Source: an uncultured Mucispirillum sp.
Lineage (GTDB): Bacteria > Chrysiogenota > Deferribacteres > Deferribacterales > Mucispirillaceae
NCBI GenBank assembly: GCA_910586745.1
Contig: CAJUJZ010000009.1
Coordinates: forward strand, 1 to 35,852
Reading direction: 5' to 3'
DNA length: 35,852 bases
This document shows positions 24,724-33,009 of this stretch, piece after piece. Numbering within the stretch: position 1 is the first letter of the stretch; every line of letters begins with the position of its first letter. The notes below the pieces were generated by a model that ran no database searches, was not told the origin of the DNA, and worked only from the letters and a program-made list of their open reading frames with translations. A program made the translations under genes and the position numbers.

Positions 24724-25214
24724 TATTCCTTAATAGTGCTGCTTTTGCGAATATATTCTCCGCTTTTACCGCCTGATTTATGCTGCAGCATTATATCACT
24801 GATTATCATATCTTTATCTACAGCTTTACACATATCATATATTGTGAGTGCAGCTACAGAAACACCTGTTAATGCTTCCATTTCAACACCTGTTTTATCA
24901 TCAAGTCCAACAGTTACCTCAATATCAACCTGACCTTTATCAAGATTATAATTAAATTCCACATTTACTTTGCTTATTGCAAGCGGGTGGCATAATGGTA
25001 TTAAATGCGGTGTCTGCTTAACAGCCATAATAGCTGCAATTCTTGCCACTTCAAACACATTACCTTTTTTTATACTCATATTTACAATCTGCTGCAGAGT
25101 ATCTTTATGCATAGTAACTCTGCCTGTTGCTGTTGCTTCTCTTTTAGTTGGTGCTTTCCCGCTTACATCTACCATACGGCTTGCACCTTTTTCATCAAAA
25201 TGAGTAAATTCCAT
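24723..25214 (-). CDS. moaC: Cyclic pyranopterin monophosphate synthase
   Basis: MoaC, with MoaA, converts GTP to cyclic pyranopterin monophosphate, the first step of molybdenum cofactor synthesis, which the DmsA-like enzyme in this window needs. The 163-residue protein has RMVDVSGKAPTKREATATG near the N-terminus. LIPLCHPLAISKVNV (active site), then GVEMEALTGVSVAALTIYDM and KDMIISDI with a C-terminal KSGG, follow. The start is the ATG at 25214 with GAGGGA 7 nt upstream; a longer in-frame version from 25283 would add 23 unrelated residues. No other moa genes are in view. Confidence 0.95.
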   Translation of the reverse strand: MEFTHFDEKGASRMVDVSGKAPTKREATATGRVTMHKDTLQQIVNMSIKKGNVFEVARIAAIMAVKQTPHLIPLCHPLAISKVNVEFNYNLDKGQVDIEVTVGLDDKTGVEMEALTGVSVAALTIYDMCKAVDKDMIISDIMLQHKSGGKSGEYIRKSSTIKE

Positions 25215-25230
25215 TATACAATCCCTCTTA

Positions 25231-26127
25231 TTATTTTGGAAAAACTTTAAATAAGTCTTCCACAGGTATATTACATTTTGCAAGGTTTAATATTGATACA
25301 TTTTCTTTGCGGATTTTCTCAATATCCACCTTATCACGCATTAATAATATATTTGCATATTCTTTTTCAAAATCAATCACATTACCGCTTTCATCATAAG
25401 CTGGAATTTTAATGATTATATTAAAACTTTCTGCACTTGTTAATACAAGCCTGCCTAAAATTAAGTCAACAAACTGCTGCATATAAATATATAAATCATT
25501 ATTATTATATGATGGTATAGGTCTTCCCTGTAAATCTGCACAGGCATAATGAAAAATAAGTGTTACATTATTTTTAACATTCCTTGCATCAATAAGCTCA
25601 AATATTGGGCGGACCTGATATTTTTTTGCATAGCTTGAGTTTTCAAGTGCAGCATCAAATTTCTGCAGTAAATCTTCAAGCTCTATAGAAACTGTTTTAT
25701 TCATATGGTTTTTTGAAACAGTTTCATCCATAAAAAGCTTTGTAGTTCTCACATATTTTTTCTGGATATAGGCTTCTTCGTTATTATACATTATAACCTT
25801 ATACCAGTCATCTACTTCGCCTATTAAAATAACTTTTTCAGCACCAGATGAATACCTTAAAACTTTTGATTTAAGGGAAGGACCTGCACGAAAAGGCATT
25901 CTGTTATAAGGAATATGGCCTACACCTTCCACCACTTCTACAATTTGTTTTTCTTCCCTGATACCAATATTTGGCATTGCTGCCCCTGCTTCATCTGGAT
26001 TGTCCGCTTCTTCATTTGGAGCAAACTGCTCACTAGCTGTATTACCTGCATTGTTTCCCACAGCCTGAGCGAGTGCATAAGATGAAAAACAAACTGTAAT
26101 AATTAAAGTTAATACTATTTTATACAT
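25231..26127 (-). CDS. Periplasmic SH3-domain protein
   Basis: A 298-residue exported protein. The first 20 residues (MYKIVLTLIITVCFSSYALA) are a Sec signal peptide. A low-complexity acidic segment (about 25-55) follows, then a bacterial SH3 domain (about 65-130: PFRAGPSLKSKVLRYSSGAE, DWYKVIMYNNEEAYIQKKYV). Such domains often bind peptidoglycan or peptides. The C-terminal 160 residues form a further alpha/beta domain I do not recognise. The ATG overlaps the ychF stop by 8 nt, so it is translated from the ychF mRNA. It may be an envelope-sensing or cell-wall protein; the function is unknown. Confidence 0.8.
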   Translation of the reverse strand: MYKIVLTLIITVCFSSYALAQAVGNNAGNTASEQFAPNEEADNPDEAGAAMPNIGIREEKQIVEVVEGVGHIPYNRMPFRAGPSLKSKVLRYSSGAEKVILIGEVDDWYKVIMYNNEEAYIQKKYVRTTKLFMDETVSKNHMNKTVSIELEDLLQKFDAALENSSYAKKYQVRPIFELIDARNVKNNVTLIFHYACADLQGRPIPSYNNNDLYIYMQQFVDLILGRLVLTSAESFNIIIKIPAYDESGNVIDFEKEYANILLMRDKVDIEKIRKENVSILNLAKCNIPVEDLFKVFPK

Positions 26128-27220
26128 TAAATCTAAAATATATTATATCGCCATCATGCACAATATAATCTTTTCCTTCAAGCCTTAATCTGCCGTTTTC
26201 TTTTGCTGTAGTTAATGATTTATATTTTTCAAAATCAGCATATGAGCATACTTCAGCACGGATAAAACCTCGTTCAATATCAGAGTGGATCTTACCTGCA
26301 GCCTGTGGTGCAGAAGCTCCGTTTTCAACAGTCCATGCACGCACTTCTTTTTCACCAGCTGTAAAAAATGTGATTAAGCCAAGAAGGTCATATCCGCTTT
26401 TAATAAGGCTGTCAAGTCCGCTTCTTTCCATACCAAGTGTCATAAGATATTCTTTTGCTTCTTCTTCTGATAAATCCTGCAGCTCACATTCTGTTTTACC
26501 ACATATTTTTACAACTTCTGCACCTTCTGCCTCAGCAATCTGTCTTACAGTTTTAACATGCTCATTATCTTCTGCTAAAGAATCTTCATCAACATTTGCA
26601 ACATAAAGCACTGGTTTTATTGTAATAAAGTTATATTCTCTAATTTCATCAATATATTCTGGGTGGTCTTTAAGTAATGCTCTTAAAGGCTTACCCTCAT
26701 CTGCACATTTTAAAAACTCTTCTAACACTTCTACTTTCTTTTTTAAAGCCTTATCACCGCTTTTTGCAGCTTTCTGGTGCTTTGTAACTGCTTTATCTAA
26801 TATTTCCATATCAGCAAGCAGAAGTTCTGTATTAATTATTTCTATATCATTAGCAGGGTCTACTTTATTTTCCACATGGACAATTTCATCATTTTCAAAG
26901 CAGCGGACAACATGAGCAACAGCATCTGTCTGTCTGATATGAGTTAAAAACTGGTTGCCCCTGCCTTCCCCATGACTTGCACCTTTTACAAGACCTGCAA
27001 TATCCACAAACTCTACAGTTGTGGGAACAATAGATTTTGGTTTAACATACTGAATAATAAAATTCATTCTCTCATCAGGAACAGGAATAACCCCCCTGTT
27101 TGGATCAATAGTACAAAATGGATAGTTTGCACTTTCTGCATTCTGTGCTTTTGATAAAGCATTAAAAATAGTTGATTTACCTACATTTGGCAGGCCTACA
27201 ATACCACAGCTGAAACCCAT
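26120..27220 (-). CDS. ychF: Ribosome-binding ATPase YchF (Obg family)
   Basis: YchF is a conserved cytoplasmic P-loop NTPase that binds ribosomes and prefers ATP. The 366-residue protein has G1 GLPNVGKST (8-16), G3 VDIAGLVKGASHGEG with switch II, and NVDE near residue 210 in place of the GTP-selective NKxD. A coiled-coil insert (about 130-170) and a C-terminal TGS domain (about 280-363, ending VHDGDIIYFRFNV) complete the family layout. It heads a four-gene operon with a promoter of its own. Confidence 0.95.
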   Translation of the reverse strand: MGFSCGIVGLPNVGKSTIFNALSKAQNAESANYPFCTIDPNRGVIPVPDERMNFIIQYVKPKSIVPTTVEFVDIAGLVKGASHGEGRGNQFLTHIRQTDAVAHVVRCFENDEIVHVENKVDPANDIEIINTELLLADMEILDKAVTKHQKAAKSGDKALKKKVEVLEEFLKCADEGKPLRALLKDHPEYIDEIREYNFITIKPVLYVANVDEDSLAEDNEHVKTVRQIAEAEGAEVVKICGKTECELQDLSEEEAKEYLMTLGMERSGLDSLIKSGYDLLGLITFFTAGEKEVRAWTVENGASAPQAAGKIHSDIERGFIRAEVCSYADFEKYKSLTTAKENGRLRLEGKDYIVHDGDIIYFRFNV

Positions 27221-27255
27221 TTATCACCTTTTACATATATTTATAATTATGAAAT

Positions 27256-27284
27256 GTTATATAGAAATTTATTATTTTTTTCAA
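27256..27284 (-). promoter_or_regulatory. Promoter of the ychF operon
   Basis: Minus strand: TTGAAA (27284-27279), 17 nt, TATAAC (27261-27256). The leader is about 30 nt. Confidence 0.5.
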
Positions 27285-27499
27285 TATATAAATTACTGCT
27301 TCACCCCCATTTTTTAAAACTATAATTAAATATGATGATTTATAATAAATTTAGTAATTATTATTTTATTAAACAATATGTATTTGCAGTATATTTTAAA
27401 CTATCTATCTGTCTCAAATCTCACAAATCAAGTTTTAGTTATTTCATTTTTTATGCTCCAATTCCTTACATATTAGCTGTTTTTTCTTTCAGCCACTTT
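27285..27499. other. AT-rich intergenic stretch, no gene seen
   Basis: About 215 bp between the ychF promoter and the structured GC-richer segment. I see no coding frame, RNA gene or clear hairpin. Confidence 0.4.
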
Positions 27500-27695
27500 T
27501 TTTGATTCCTCACTTCTCAGTCAGAAAACATATCGGGCTTATTATTCCCGATTGTTTCTGGACACGGAACGAAGTAGAGCAAAAAAGTGTCCTCGCAAAA
27601 AACGCTCGCACTGCTGCTGCAACTAACTTCGTTCAGACAAGCAGTCAGCAAATCGTTCCACAAAAACAGCTCATAAGAAATTAAGTCGCAAAGAA
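27500..27695. other. GC-richer segment with nested inverted repeats
   Basis: This segment is clearly less AT-rich than its surroundings. It contains ATCGGG/CCCGAT (27532-27537 and 27547-27552), GGACAC/GTGTCC (27560-27565 and 27587-27592) and GAACGAAGT/ACTTCGTTC (27567-27575 and 27626-27634). Short open frames exist on both strands but neither looks like a protein. It could be a structured RNA or a copy of a dispersed repeat; neither can be decided from one window. Confidence 0.4.
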
Positions 27696-27882
27696 AACTA
27701 AATAACACAGGTGAATCCTCTAAAAGCAGATGTTAAAACATATTAATATATATTAATTTTAAAAACCTATTTTTAAGCTTTGTATGTATTTTATCTTTAT
27801 TATATAGTTATAAATATTCTTTCCAAAAAAATGTGATAAGCCAAATTAATTATTTATATTTATGATTAGCATAATTTAGGAT

Positions 27883-27919
27883 AAACCTGCGGATAAACTG
27901 CATATTTATCAGCAGGTTT
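27883..27919. terminator. Strong hairpin, likely terminator
   Basis: AAACCTGC + GATAAA pairs with TTTATC + GCAGGTTT (8 and 6 bp separated by one G-A mismatch, 7-nt loop). It is followed by TTTTT on the plus strand. On the minus strand it lies just past the end of the aldo/keto reductase remnant, whose original terminator it probably was. Confidence 0.6.
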
Positions 27920-27928
27920 TTAAGGATT

Positions 27929-28200
27929 TTATATAAGATTATATACACTTTTTGCAGCATCACTGTCAGGCTTATATCTTTCCCCGTATAATTTTATTTT
28001 TGAAAGCCTTTTATTAATCTCTTCCATTTCTTTTTTAGTCCATGTAATATTTACTGCTTTTATATTTTCTCTTAAATGCGAAAGATTAGTTGTTTCTGGA
28101 ATAGGCACAATCCATGGCTTTTGTGCAAGTATCCAGGCAAGAGCAATTTGAGCAGGTGCTGCACCTGTTGGTCTTTTATTTTTTTCAGTGTTTTTGTATT
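27929..28200 (-). pseudogene. Aldo/keto reductase, C-terminal remnant
   Basis: The frame ending at 27929 encodes KRPTGAAPAQIALAWILAQK, then PWIVPIPETTNLSHLRENIK and a further 40 residues. This is the conserved C-terminal part of NADPH-dependent aldo/keto reductases of the YdbC/AKR type, including the cofactor-binding IPETTxLSHLxENI segment. No upstream part with the catalytic Asp-Tyr-Lys-His is present; an in-frame stop lies just upstream of 28200. About three quarters of the gene is missing. The remaining codons look intact, so the loss may be fairly recent. Confidence 0.85.
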
Positions 28201-28235
28201 ATTACCTTCTAATAATATGGGATATTTAATTTTAT

Positions 28236-28349
28236 CTATATTTTTTTACTGTGTGTCGTATGCCTATAATCGTAGTATGCTTTCATTTTATAAAGTATTT
28301 CATTATCAAAGTATTCTAAAATTTCTCTTTGTATAGTAAATCTTTTTCC
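28236..28349 (-). other. Short coding-like fragment of unknown origin
   Basis: An open stretch of 37 codons (GKRFTIQREILEYFDNEILY and on, with YYDYRHTTHSKK) ends in a TAG and has an in-frame stop just upstream. Composition looks protein-like, but no start is present and I do not recognise it. It lies between the aldo/keto reductase remnant and the binding-protein gene and may be another gene scrap. Confidence 0.3.
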
Positions 28350-28352
28350 ATG

Positions 28353-29099
28353 TTATTTATCAAAATATTTTGCGTATATTTTATCGTATGTGCCATTTTC
28401 TTTTAAAGTTTTAAGTGCATTATTTATTTCTTCTAATAATGCAGTATTATCTTTTGGAAGTGCAATAGAATATTCTTCTTCAGCTAGTGCAGTATCAAGC
28501 ACTTTTATACCTTTGTTATTTGCAACATATTCTTTTGCAGGCTCCATATCTAATACTGTTGCATCTACTTTACCTGCAGTAAGAGCCATAATAGCCTGAC
28601 TTGTTGCTTCATATCTTGTAATAGATGATGTATCTTTATACATATCAGTTACTACCATATCACCAGTATAACCTATTACAACACCAATTTTTTTACCTTT
28701 TAAATCTTCAAATTTTTGAATATCTGAATCATTTGGCACAATAACAGCCTGTTTTGATACAAAATAAGGCTTGCTGAAATTAACATGCTGGCGTCTTTCA
28801 TCAGTTGCAGTCATACCAGAAATAATACAGTTGATTTTACCAGTCTGCATAGCAATTAAAAGGCTGTCAAAAGCCATATTTTTAAATACTACTTTCTTGC
28901 CTGTGATTTTAGAAATTTCATTCATTAAATCTACATCAAAACCAACAATACTGCCCTGCTCAATATATTCAAATGGCGGAAATTCAGGATTAGTTCCCAC
29001 AATTAATGTATCAGCAGATGCTGCATCATTTTTCTTACAACCAAAAAGCATAACTGATGACAGCACTAATACTAAAACTAATAACAATATTTTTTTCAT
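28353..29099 (-). CDS. Amino-acid ABC transporter substrate-binding lipoprotein
   Basis: A 248-residue extracytoplasmic binding protein of the SBP_bac_3 family (polar amino acids). The signal ends LFGC with the lipid Cys at residue 21. The mature part begins LIVGTNPEFPPFEYIEQG and contains GFDVDLMNEISKITGK, MTATDERRQHVNFSKPYF and GKKIGVVIGYTGD, all usual ligand-lobe blocks. It should capture an amino acid outside the inner membrane and pass it to a permease. No permease or ATPase gene of this type is in the window, so it is either an orphan or shares one encoded elsewhere. GGAG lies 8 nt before the ATG. Confidence 0.9.
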   Translation of the reverse strand: MKKILLLVLVLVLSSVMLFGCKKNDAASADTLIVGTNPEFPPFEYIEQGSIVGFDVDLMNEISKITGKKVVFKNMAFDSLLIAMQTGKINCIISGMTATDERRQHVNFSKPYFVSKQAVIVPNDSDIQKFEDLKGKKIGVVIGYTGDMVVTDMYKDTSSITRYEATSQAIMALTAGKVDATVLDMEPAKEYVANNKGIKVLDTALAEEEYSIALPKDNTALLEEINNALKTLKENGTYDKIYAKYFDK

Positions 29100-29131
29100 A
29101 TCTATTCTCCAAGATTATATTTTAAAAGTTA

Positions 29132-29160
29132 GTAATACATTAATATTATAATTATGTCAA
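29132..29160 (-). promoter_or_regulatory. Promoter of the binding-protein gene
   Basis: Minus strand: consensus TTGACA (29160-29155), 17 nt, TATTAC (29137-29132). Confidence 0.55.
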
Positions 29161-29207
29161 AGAGTAAATGCAGAAAAGAAAGAAAATAAAAAATACTTTT
29201 AAGAAAA

Positions 29208-29750
29208 TTAAGCAGTATAATATTTATCAATAAAATTATTTTTAAATTCATCACTTGTATAGGTATATACTTCTTTAAAAATGCTTTTATGCTCTTCCAT
29301 ATTAAATCTTGTTCCAGATGATTGTGCATAATGCTGCACATGTAGAGCTATTTGTTTATATGCCTCGTCTTTTTTATCATTCACATGCTTATAGACTAAG
29401 ATGAATTGAATATTTTCTCTAACAAAATCAGTATTTAAATCATAAATATCCATTAAAACATATACAGAGCTGTATATTTTATTTTTTATATCAACTTTAT
29501 CTATCTTCTTTTTATTTTTAAATTCAATAAAAAAAACTACATTTCCATCAATATATAGACTATCAAGGGATTGTGGACAATTATTTATAACCGAATTTTG
29601 TCTACTGTATTTTTTAGTTACCTTATCAAAATTAATTAATTTATTATTATCATCAACTAATGCTGTATTATGACTGCTATCCATTGAACAATTATATATT
29701 GTTTCTATACATTCATCTAATATATTTTCATATATTTGCTTAGTTATCAT
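29208..29750 (-). CDS. PD-(D/E)xK-like partner of the AAA ATPase, possible nuclease
   Basis: A 180-residue protein with no signal or membrane span. The segment SLDSLYIDGNVVFFIEFKN (about residues 61-79) has an acidic residue in a strand (D63 or D68), then a hydrophobic strand ending E76-x-K78. This is the layout of the PD-(D/E)xK nuclease core; a helix with conserved-looking Lys and Ser (VDIKNKIYSSVYVL) follows. The C-terminus is charged and helical. The ATG overlaps the ATPase stop by 4 nt, so the two are translationally coupled and likely form one complex. Nuclease activity is an inference from this motif alone; a non-catalytic role is possible. Confidence 0.68.
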   Translation of the reverse strand: MITKQIYENILDECIETIYNCSMDSSHNTALVDDNNKLINFDKVTKKYSRQNSVINNCPQSLDSLYIDGNVVFFIEFKNKKKIDKVDIKNKIYSSVYVLMDIYDLNTDFVRENIQFILVYKHVNDKKDEAYKQIALHVQHYAQSSGTRFNMEEHKSIFKEVYTYTSDEFKNNFIDKYYTA

Positions 29751-31036
29751 AAATAAGGCTCATCGTCTAATTGCTGAAATGGAGAATACAAAAGTTGATA
29801 AATTGCATTAGTATCATTATTAACATTTCTAATAACAGCCATATTATTTTCTAAATCATTTTCCGCTAAATAATAATTACACATGTCTGCTATTTTATGT
29901 TTTGCAGAATATACCTGTATTGCTCTTAAAAAATATGGACTGTGAGTATTTAGTAAAATATGCAGATTAAATGTTTTCTGCAATAAGACAATTAGTTCTG
30001 CAAAAACAAGCTGCCATTCTGGGTGAAGATGTATTTCTGGCTCATCTAAAACAATACAGCCTTTTTCTTTTATATGACCATTTAAAATTAATGTTTTTAA
30101 AATAATAAAAGTTTTCAGACCTGCAGAAATATTAATAAGTTCAAGTGGCTCTTTATCTAATGAAGACTGATATTTAAATTTAGTTTGATACATTTCTTTA
30201 ATTTTAATTAATTTACCAACACCTATATTATCAAGTTTATAAATAACAGAGCTTACTTTATCTTGAAGTAATATATTTGCAGTCATATTATCATCTTGAA
30301 TATTATTTTTTATTTTTACAATAACATTATCTCTATGATTTAAAATATCCTGCAATTCTGCATCATCAATATTATCAAGTATAAATGGATTATCTATATA
30401 TACTATATCGCTGTATAATTCCATATATTTACTGCAATTAATAGTTTCATTGTTTATATTTATCTTAAACTTATCCTTTTTTATTGATAAATCAATTATC
30501 CCATCAAATTTATTATTGACATTACCTATCTGTCCCTTAAATTCTTGATATATTATAGTATTTAATCTATTTATATAGAATTTTTCATCAGGTATATCTA
30601 AAGCATTTCGAATATCATTAAAAAAAACATTTAGAACTTCTTCATTTATTCGCTCATTTTTTCTTGCAATACTAGCTCGTTTCCTATTTTGCAACTGATT
30701 AAAAACAAGCAATATATCTTCTTCTGCTTTCTTGAAATTATGCTCTATAATATTATTAATTATATCATTAATAAATTCATTATAATTATCTATTAATAAT
30801 AAAGGCCTTGCAGCAAAAGAGTTTTTTATAAATAGTCGCTCTATTTCTCTTCTAATATATCCTCTTCTATCTTTTGCAATTTTATTATTAACATCATACA
30901 TACTGCTGAATATACAATATAGAGATTTTCCAACAGTGCTTTTACCAGTATTATTTTTACCAGCAATAACAGTGATACCATCTATATTAATTTCAGCTTC
31001 CGTTAACTTCCCAATGTTTTTAAGTTTAAGTTTCAT
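29747..31036 (-). CDS. ABC-type AAA ATPase of a two-gene cassette, candidate defence protein
   Basis: A 429-residue ATPase of the AAA_15/AAA_21 (SMC/RecF-like, OLD-like) type. The N-terminus KLKLKNIGKLTEAEINIDG leads to Walker A GKNNTGKS (26-33). About 270 residues of insert follow, then an ABC-like signature SAGLK (304-308), Walker B CIVLDEPEIHLHP (327-339) and H-loop NTHSP (363-367). The protein ends within about 60 residues of the H-loop, so there is no C-terminal TOPRIM nuclease as in OLD or GajA. The paired small gene downstream would supply the effector. This layout resembles ATPase-plus-effector phage-defence pairs such as Septu and PARIS, but the partner is neither HNH nor DUF4435/TOPRIM. 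Its function is otherwise unknown. Confidence 0.82.
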   Translation of the reverse strand: MKLKLKNIGKLTEAEINIDGITVIAGKNNTGKSTVGKSLYCIFSSMYDVNNKIAKDRRGYIRREIERLFIKNSFAARPLLLIDNYNEFINDIINNIIEHNFKKAEEDILLVFNQLQNRKRASIARKNERINEEVLNVFFNDIRNALDIPDEKFYINRLNTIIYQEFKGQIGNVNNKFDGIIDLSIKKDKFKININNETINCSKYMELYSDIVYIDNPFILDNIDDAELQDILNHRDNVIVKIKNNIQDDNMTANILLQDKVSSVIYKLDNIGVGKLIKIKEMYQTKFKYQSSLDKEPLELINISAGLKTFIILKTLILNGHIKEKGCIVLDEPEIHLHPEWQLVFAELIVLLQKTFNLHILLNTHSPYFLRAIQVYSAKHKIADMCNYYLAENDLENNMAVIRNVNNDTNAIYQLLYSPFQQLDDEPYL

Positions 31037-31063
31037 TATATACCTTAAAAATATATTTTTACT

Positions 31064-31092
31064 ATTTTAAAGCACTATAAAAATTTTTGCAA
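31064..31092 (-). promoter_or_regulatory. Promoter of the AAA ATPase cassette
   Basis: Minus strand: TTGCAA (31092-31087), 17 nt, TAAAAT (31069-31064), about 27 nt upstream of the ATG. It gives the cassette its own transcript, separate from the efflux operon. Confidence 0.5.
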
Positions 31093-31105
31093 TTAAAATT
31101 ATTTA

Positions 31106-32320
31106 TTACTCATGATGCAGTGCATCTATTGGGTTTAATCGTGATGCTTTTCTTGCAGGAAGGTATCCAAAAATAATGCCTATAATCCCAGAAAAAACAA
31201 ATGATATTGTTGCAATCTTCACATCAAATGTAAATGGAATATACAGTTTTGCAGAAAGCAGCAGTGTCATAAAAAAGCCAAAGACTATACCAATAAATCC
31301 GCCAACTGCACTAATTGTTGCACTTTCTACTAAAAACTGTAACAGCACTTCTTTTTCTAATGCACCAATTGCAAGCCGTGTTCCTATCTCTCTTGTTCTT
31401 TCTGTAACTGATACAAGCATAATATTCATAATGCCAATGCCACCGACAAGCAGGCTTACTCCTGCAACTGCACCAATAAAGACAGTCATACTGCCAATAG
31501 ATTTTTCTACTGTCTGCTGTATTTCTTTTGTGCTTTGTATTTCAAAAGTATCTTTTGTTTTATCTGTAATATTTCTCATATGCCTTAATATTACTGCAAT
31601 CTGCTCTGATGCTGCTTTATAATCAACATCTTCATGTAAAGAAACCATTATAGTTTTAATATTATATATAGAATCACTTGGTCTTATGCTTCTTTGGAAT
31701 GCTTTTAAAGGCATTAATATTATATCGTCCTGGTCATTTCCTCTGCCCCCCTGTCCTTTGCTTTCAAGCACCCCTACAACTTCACACACAACTGAGCCTA
31801 CTTTTAATCTGCTGCCAATTGCAGGTGTATTGTCAAGAAGATTTCTGCGAACACTCTCCCCTATAACACATGTGTTAGTGCCTGCTACATATTCTTTATT
31901 TTCAAAACTTCTGCCCTCTGCTGTTTTCCAGTCAACTGCCGTAAAATACCCCTCTGTTACACCTGAAATAGAAGTCTGCACATTTTTATTCATATATTTT
32001 GCTACTACTGAACTCATATTAAGTGGAGCAACAGCTTTAATCCCAGCTACTCTGTCTTCAATAGTTTCTACTTCTTTCATAGTAAAATAACGGCTTTTTG
32101 TTGTGCCGCTTGGGTTTAAGTGTGGCGGTGCGTGTATCATTAAGAGATTACTGCCTAAACTTTCAATAGCTGATTTAATCATAGCCTGTGTTCCATTGCC
32201 TAAATTAATCATAATAATAACAGCACCAACTCCAATAATAACACCAAGCATTGTTAAAAATGCTCTTAAATAGTTTCTGCTTATCTGCCTTAAAGCCAAA
32301 AATACAGCATTAAATATCAT
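31106..32320 (-). CDS. MacB-type ABC transporter permease
   Basis: A 404-residue permease of the MacB/FtsX fold. It has one transmembrane helix at about 18-42 (FLTMLGVIIGVGAVIIMINL), a periplasmic MacB_PCD domain (about 45-270) and three C-terminal helices. VTERTREIGTRLAIGALEKE is the usual coupling region, and the end is NPIDALHHE. In E. coli this unit is fused to the ATPase; here they are separate genes overlapping by 4 nt. With the adaptor and channel genes upstream it forms a tripartite pump for macrolides, peptides or lipids. The substrate is unknown. It is the last gene of the operon. Confidence 0.9.
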   Translation of the reverse strand: MIFNAVFLALRQISRNYLRAFLTMLGVIIGVGAVIIMINLGNGTQAMIKSAIESLGSNLLMIHAPPHLNPSGTTKSRYFTMKEVETIEDRVAGIKAVAPLNMSSVVAKYMNKNVQTSISGVTEGYFTAVDWKTAEGRSFENKEYVAGTNTCVIGESVRRNLLDNTPAIGSRLKVGSVVCEVVGVLESKGQGGRGNDQDDIILMPLKAFQRSIRPSDSIYNIKTIMVSLHEDVDYKAASEQIAVILRHMRNITDKTKDTFEIQSTKEIQQTVEKSIGSMTVFIGAVAGVSLLVGGIGIMNIMLVSVTERTREIGTRLAIGALEKEVLLQFLVESATISAVGGFIGIVFGFFMTLLLSAKLYIPFTFDVKIATISFVFSGIIGIIFGYLPARKASRLNPIDALHHE

Positions 32321-33009
32321 CTTAAAACTGCCTCCGCTGTATTAATTTCTCCGTCTCTAAAATGCACTTCTCTTGATGCAAATTGAGCCATATCAGGCTC
32401 ATGAGTAACCATTAATATTGTAATACCTAACTGCTTGTTTAAATTAGATAGTATTTCCATAATCTCAACACTTCGTTTTGTATCTAAGTTTCCAGTTGGT
32501 TCATCTGCCAGTAAAAATAATGGATTTGATGCAATGGCTCTTGCTATTGCAACACGCTGCTGCTGTCCACCTGAAAGCTGGGCACTTGTATGCTTTTCCC
32601 ATCCTAAAAGCCCTACCATATCAAGAGCCTGCCTTGCTTTTTCATGCCTTTGCTTTTTAGGCATACCTCTATATAATAAGGGAAGCTCCACATTTTCAAG
32701 AGCAGTAGTTCTTGCAAGTAGATTAAAACCCTGAAAAATAAATCCAATATAGTTTCTTCTTAAAAGTGCTGTTTCATTCCTGTTAAGAGAAAACACATCT
32801 ACACCGTTAAAAAAATATGAGCCTTTTGTAGCTTTATCAAGACAGCCTAAAATATTAGCCATAGTAGATTTGCCACTGCCTGAGGGTCCCATAAGTGCAA
32901 CAAACTCACCTTTATTAATATCTAAATCAATACCTTTTAATGCAAGGAATGAATTTTCGCCGCTGCCATACAATTTTACAATATTTCTTAATTTAATAAA
33001 ATCACTCAT
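32317..33009 (-). CDS. MacB-type ABC transporter ATPase
   Basis: A 230-residue ATPase with Walker A GPSGSGKS (about 41-48), Q-loop FIFQGFNLLARTTALEN, signature LSGGQQQR, Walker B LFLLADEP and H-loop VTHEPD. It belongs to the MacB/LolD/FtsE group; the FQGFNLL Q-loop and its position before the MacB-type permease identify it as the pump's motor. It overlaps the adaptor gene upstream and the permease gene downstream by 4 nt each. Confidence 0.92.
   Translation of the reverse strand: MSDFIKLRNIVKLYGSGENSFLALKGIDLDINKGEFVALMGPSGSGKSTMANILGCLDKATKGSYFFNGVDVFSLNRNETALLRRNYIGFIFQGFNLLARTTALENVELPLLYRGMPKKQRHEKARQALDMVGLLGWEKHTSAQLSGGQQQRVAIARAIASNPLFLLADEPTGNLDTKRSVEIMEILSNLNKQLGITILMVTHEPDMAQFASREVHFRDGEINTAEAVLR

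Noticed and set aside
27502..27708. Overlapping frames of 60 and 63 codons on both strands
   Set aside because: They arise from the inverted-repeat segment, lack good ribosome sites and do not look like proteins.
29129..29341. 70-codon minus-strand frame
   Set aside because: It overlaps the 3' half of the nuclease-like gene in another frame and has a poor composition and no ribosome site.
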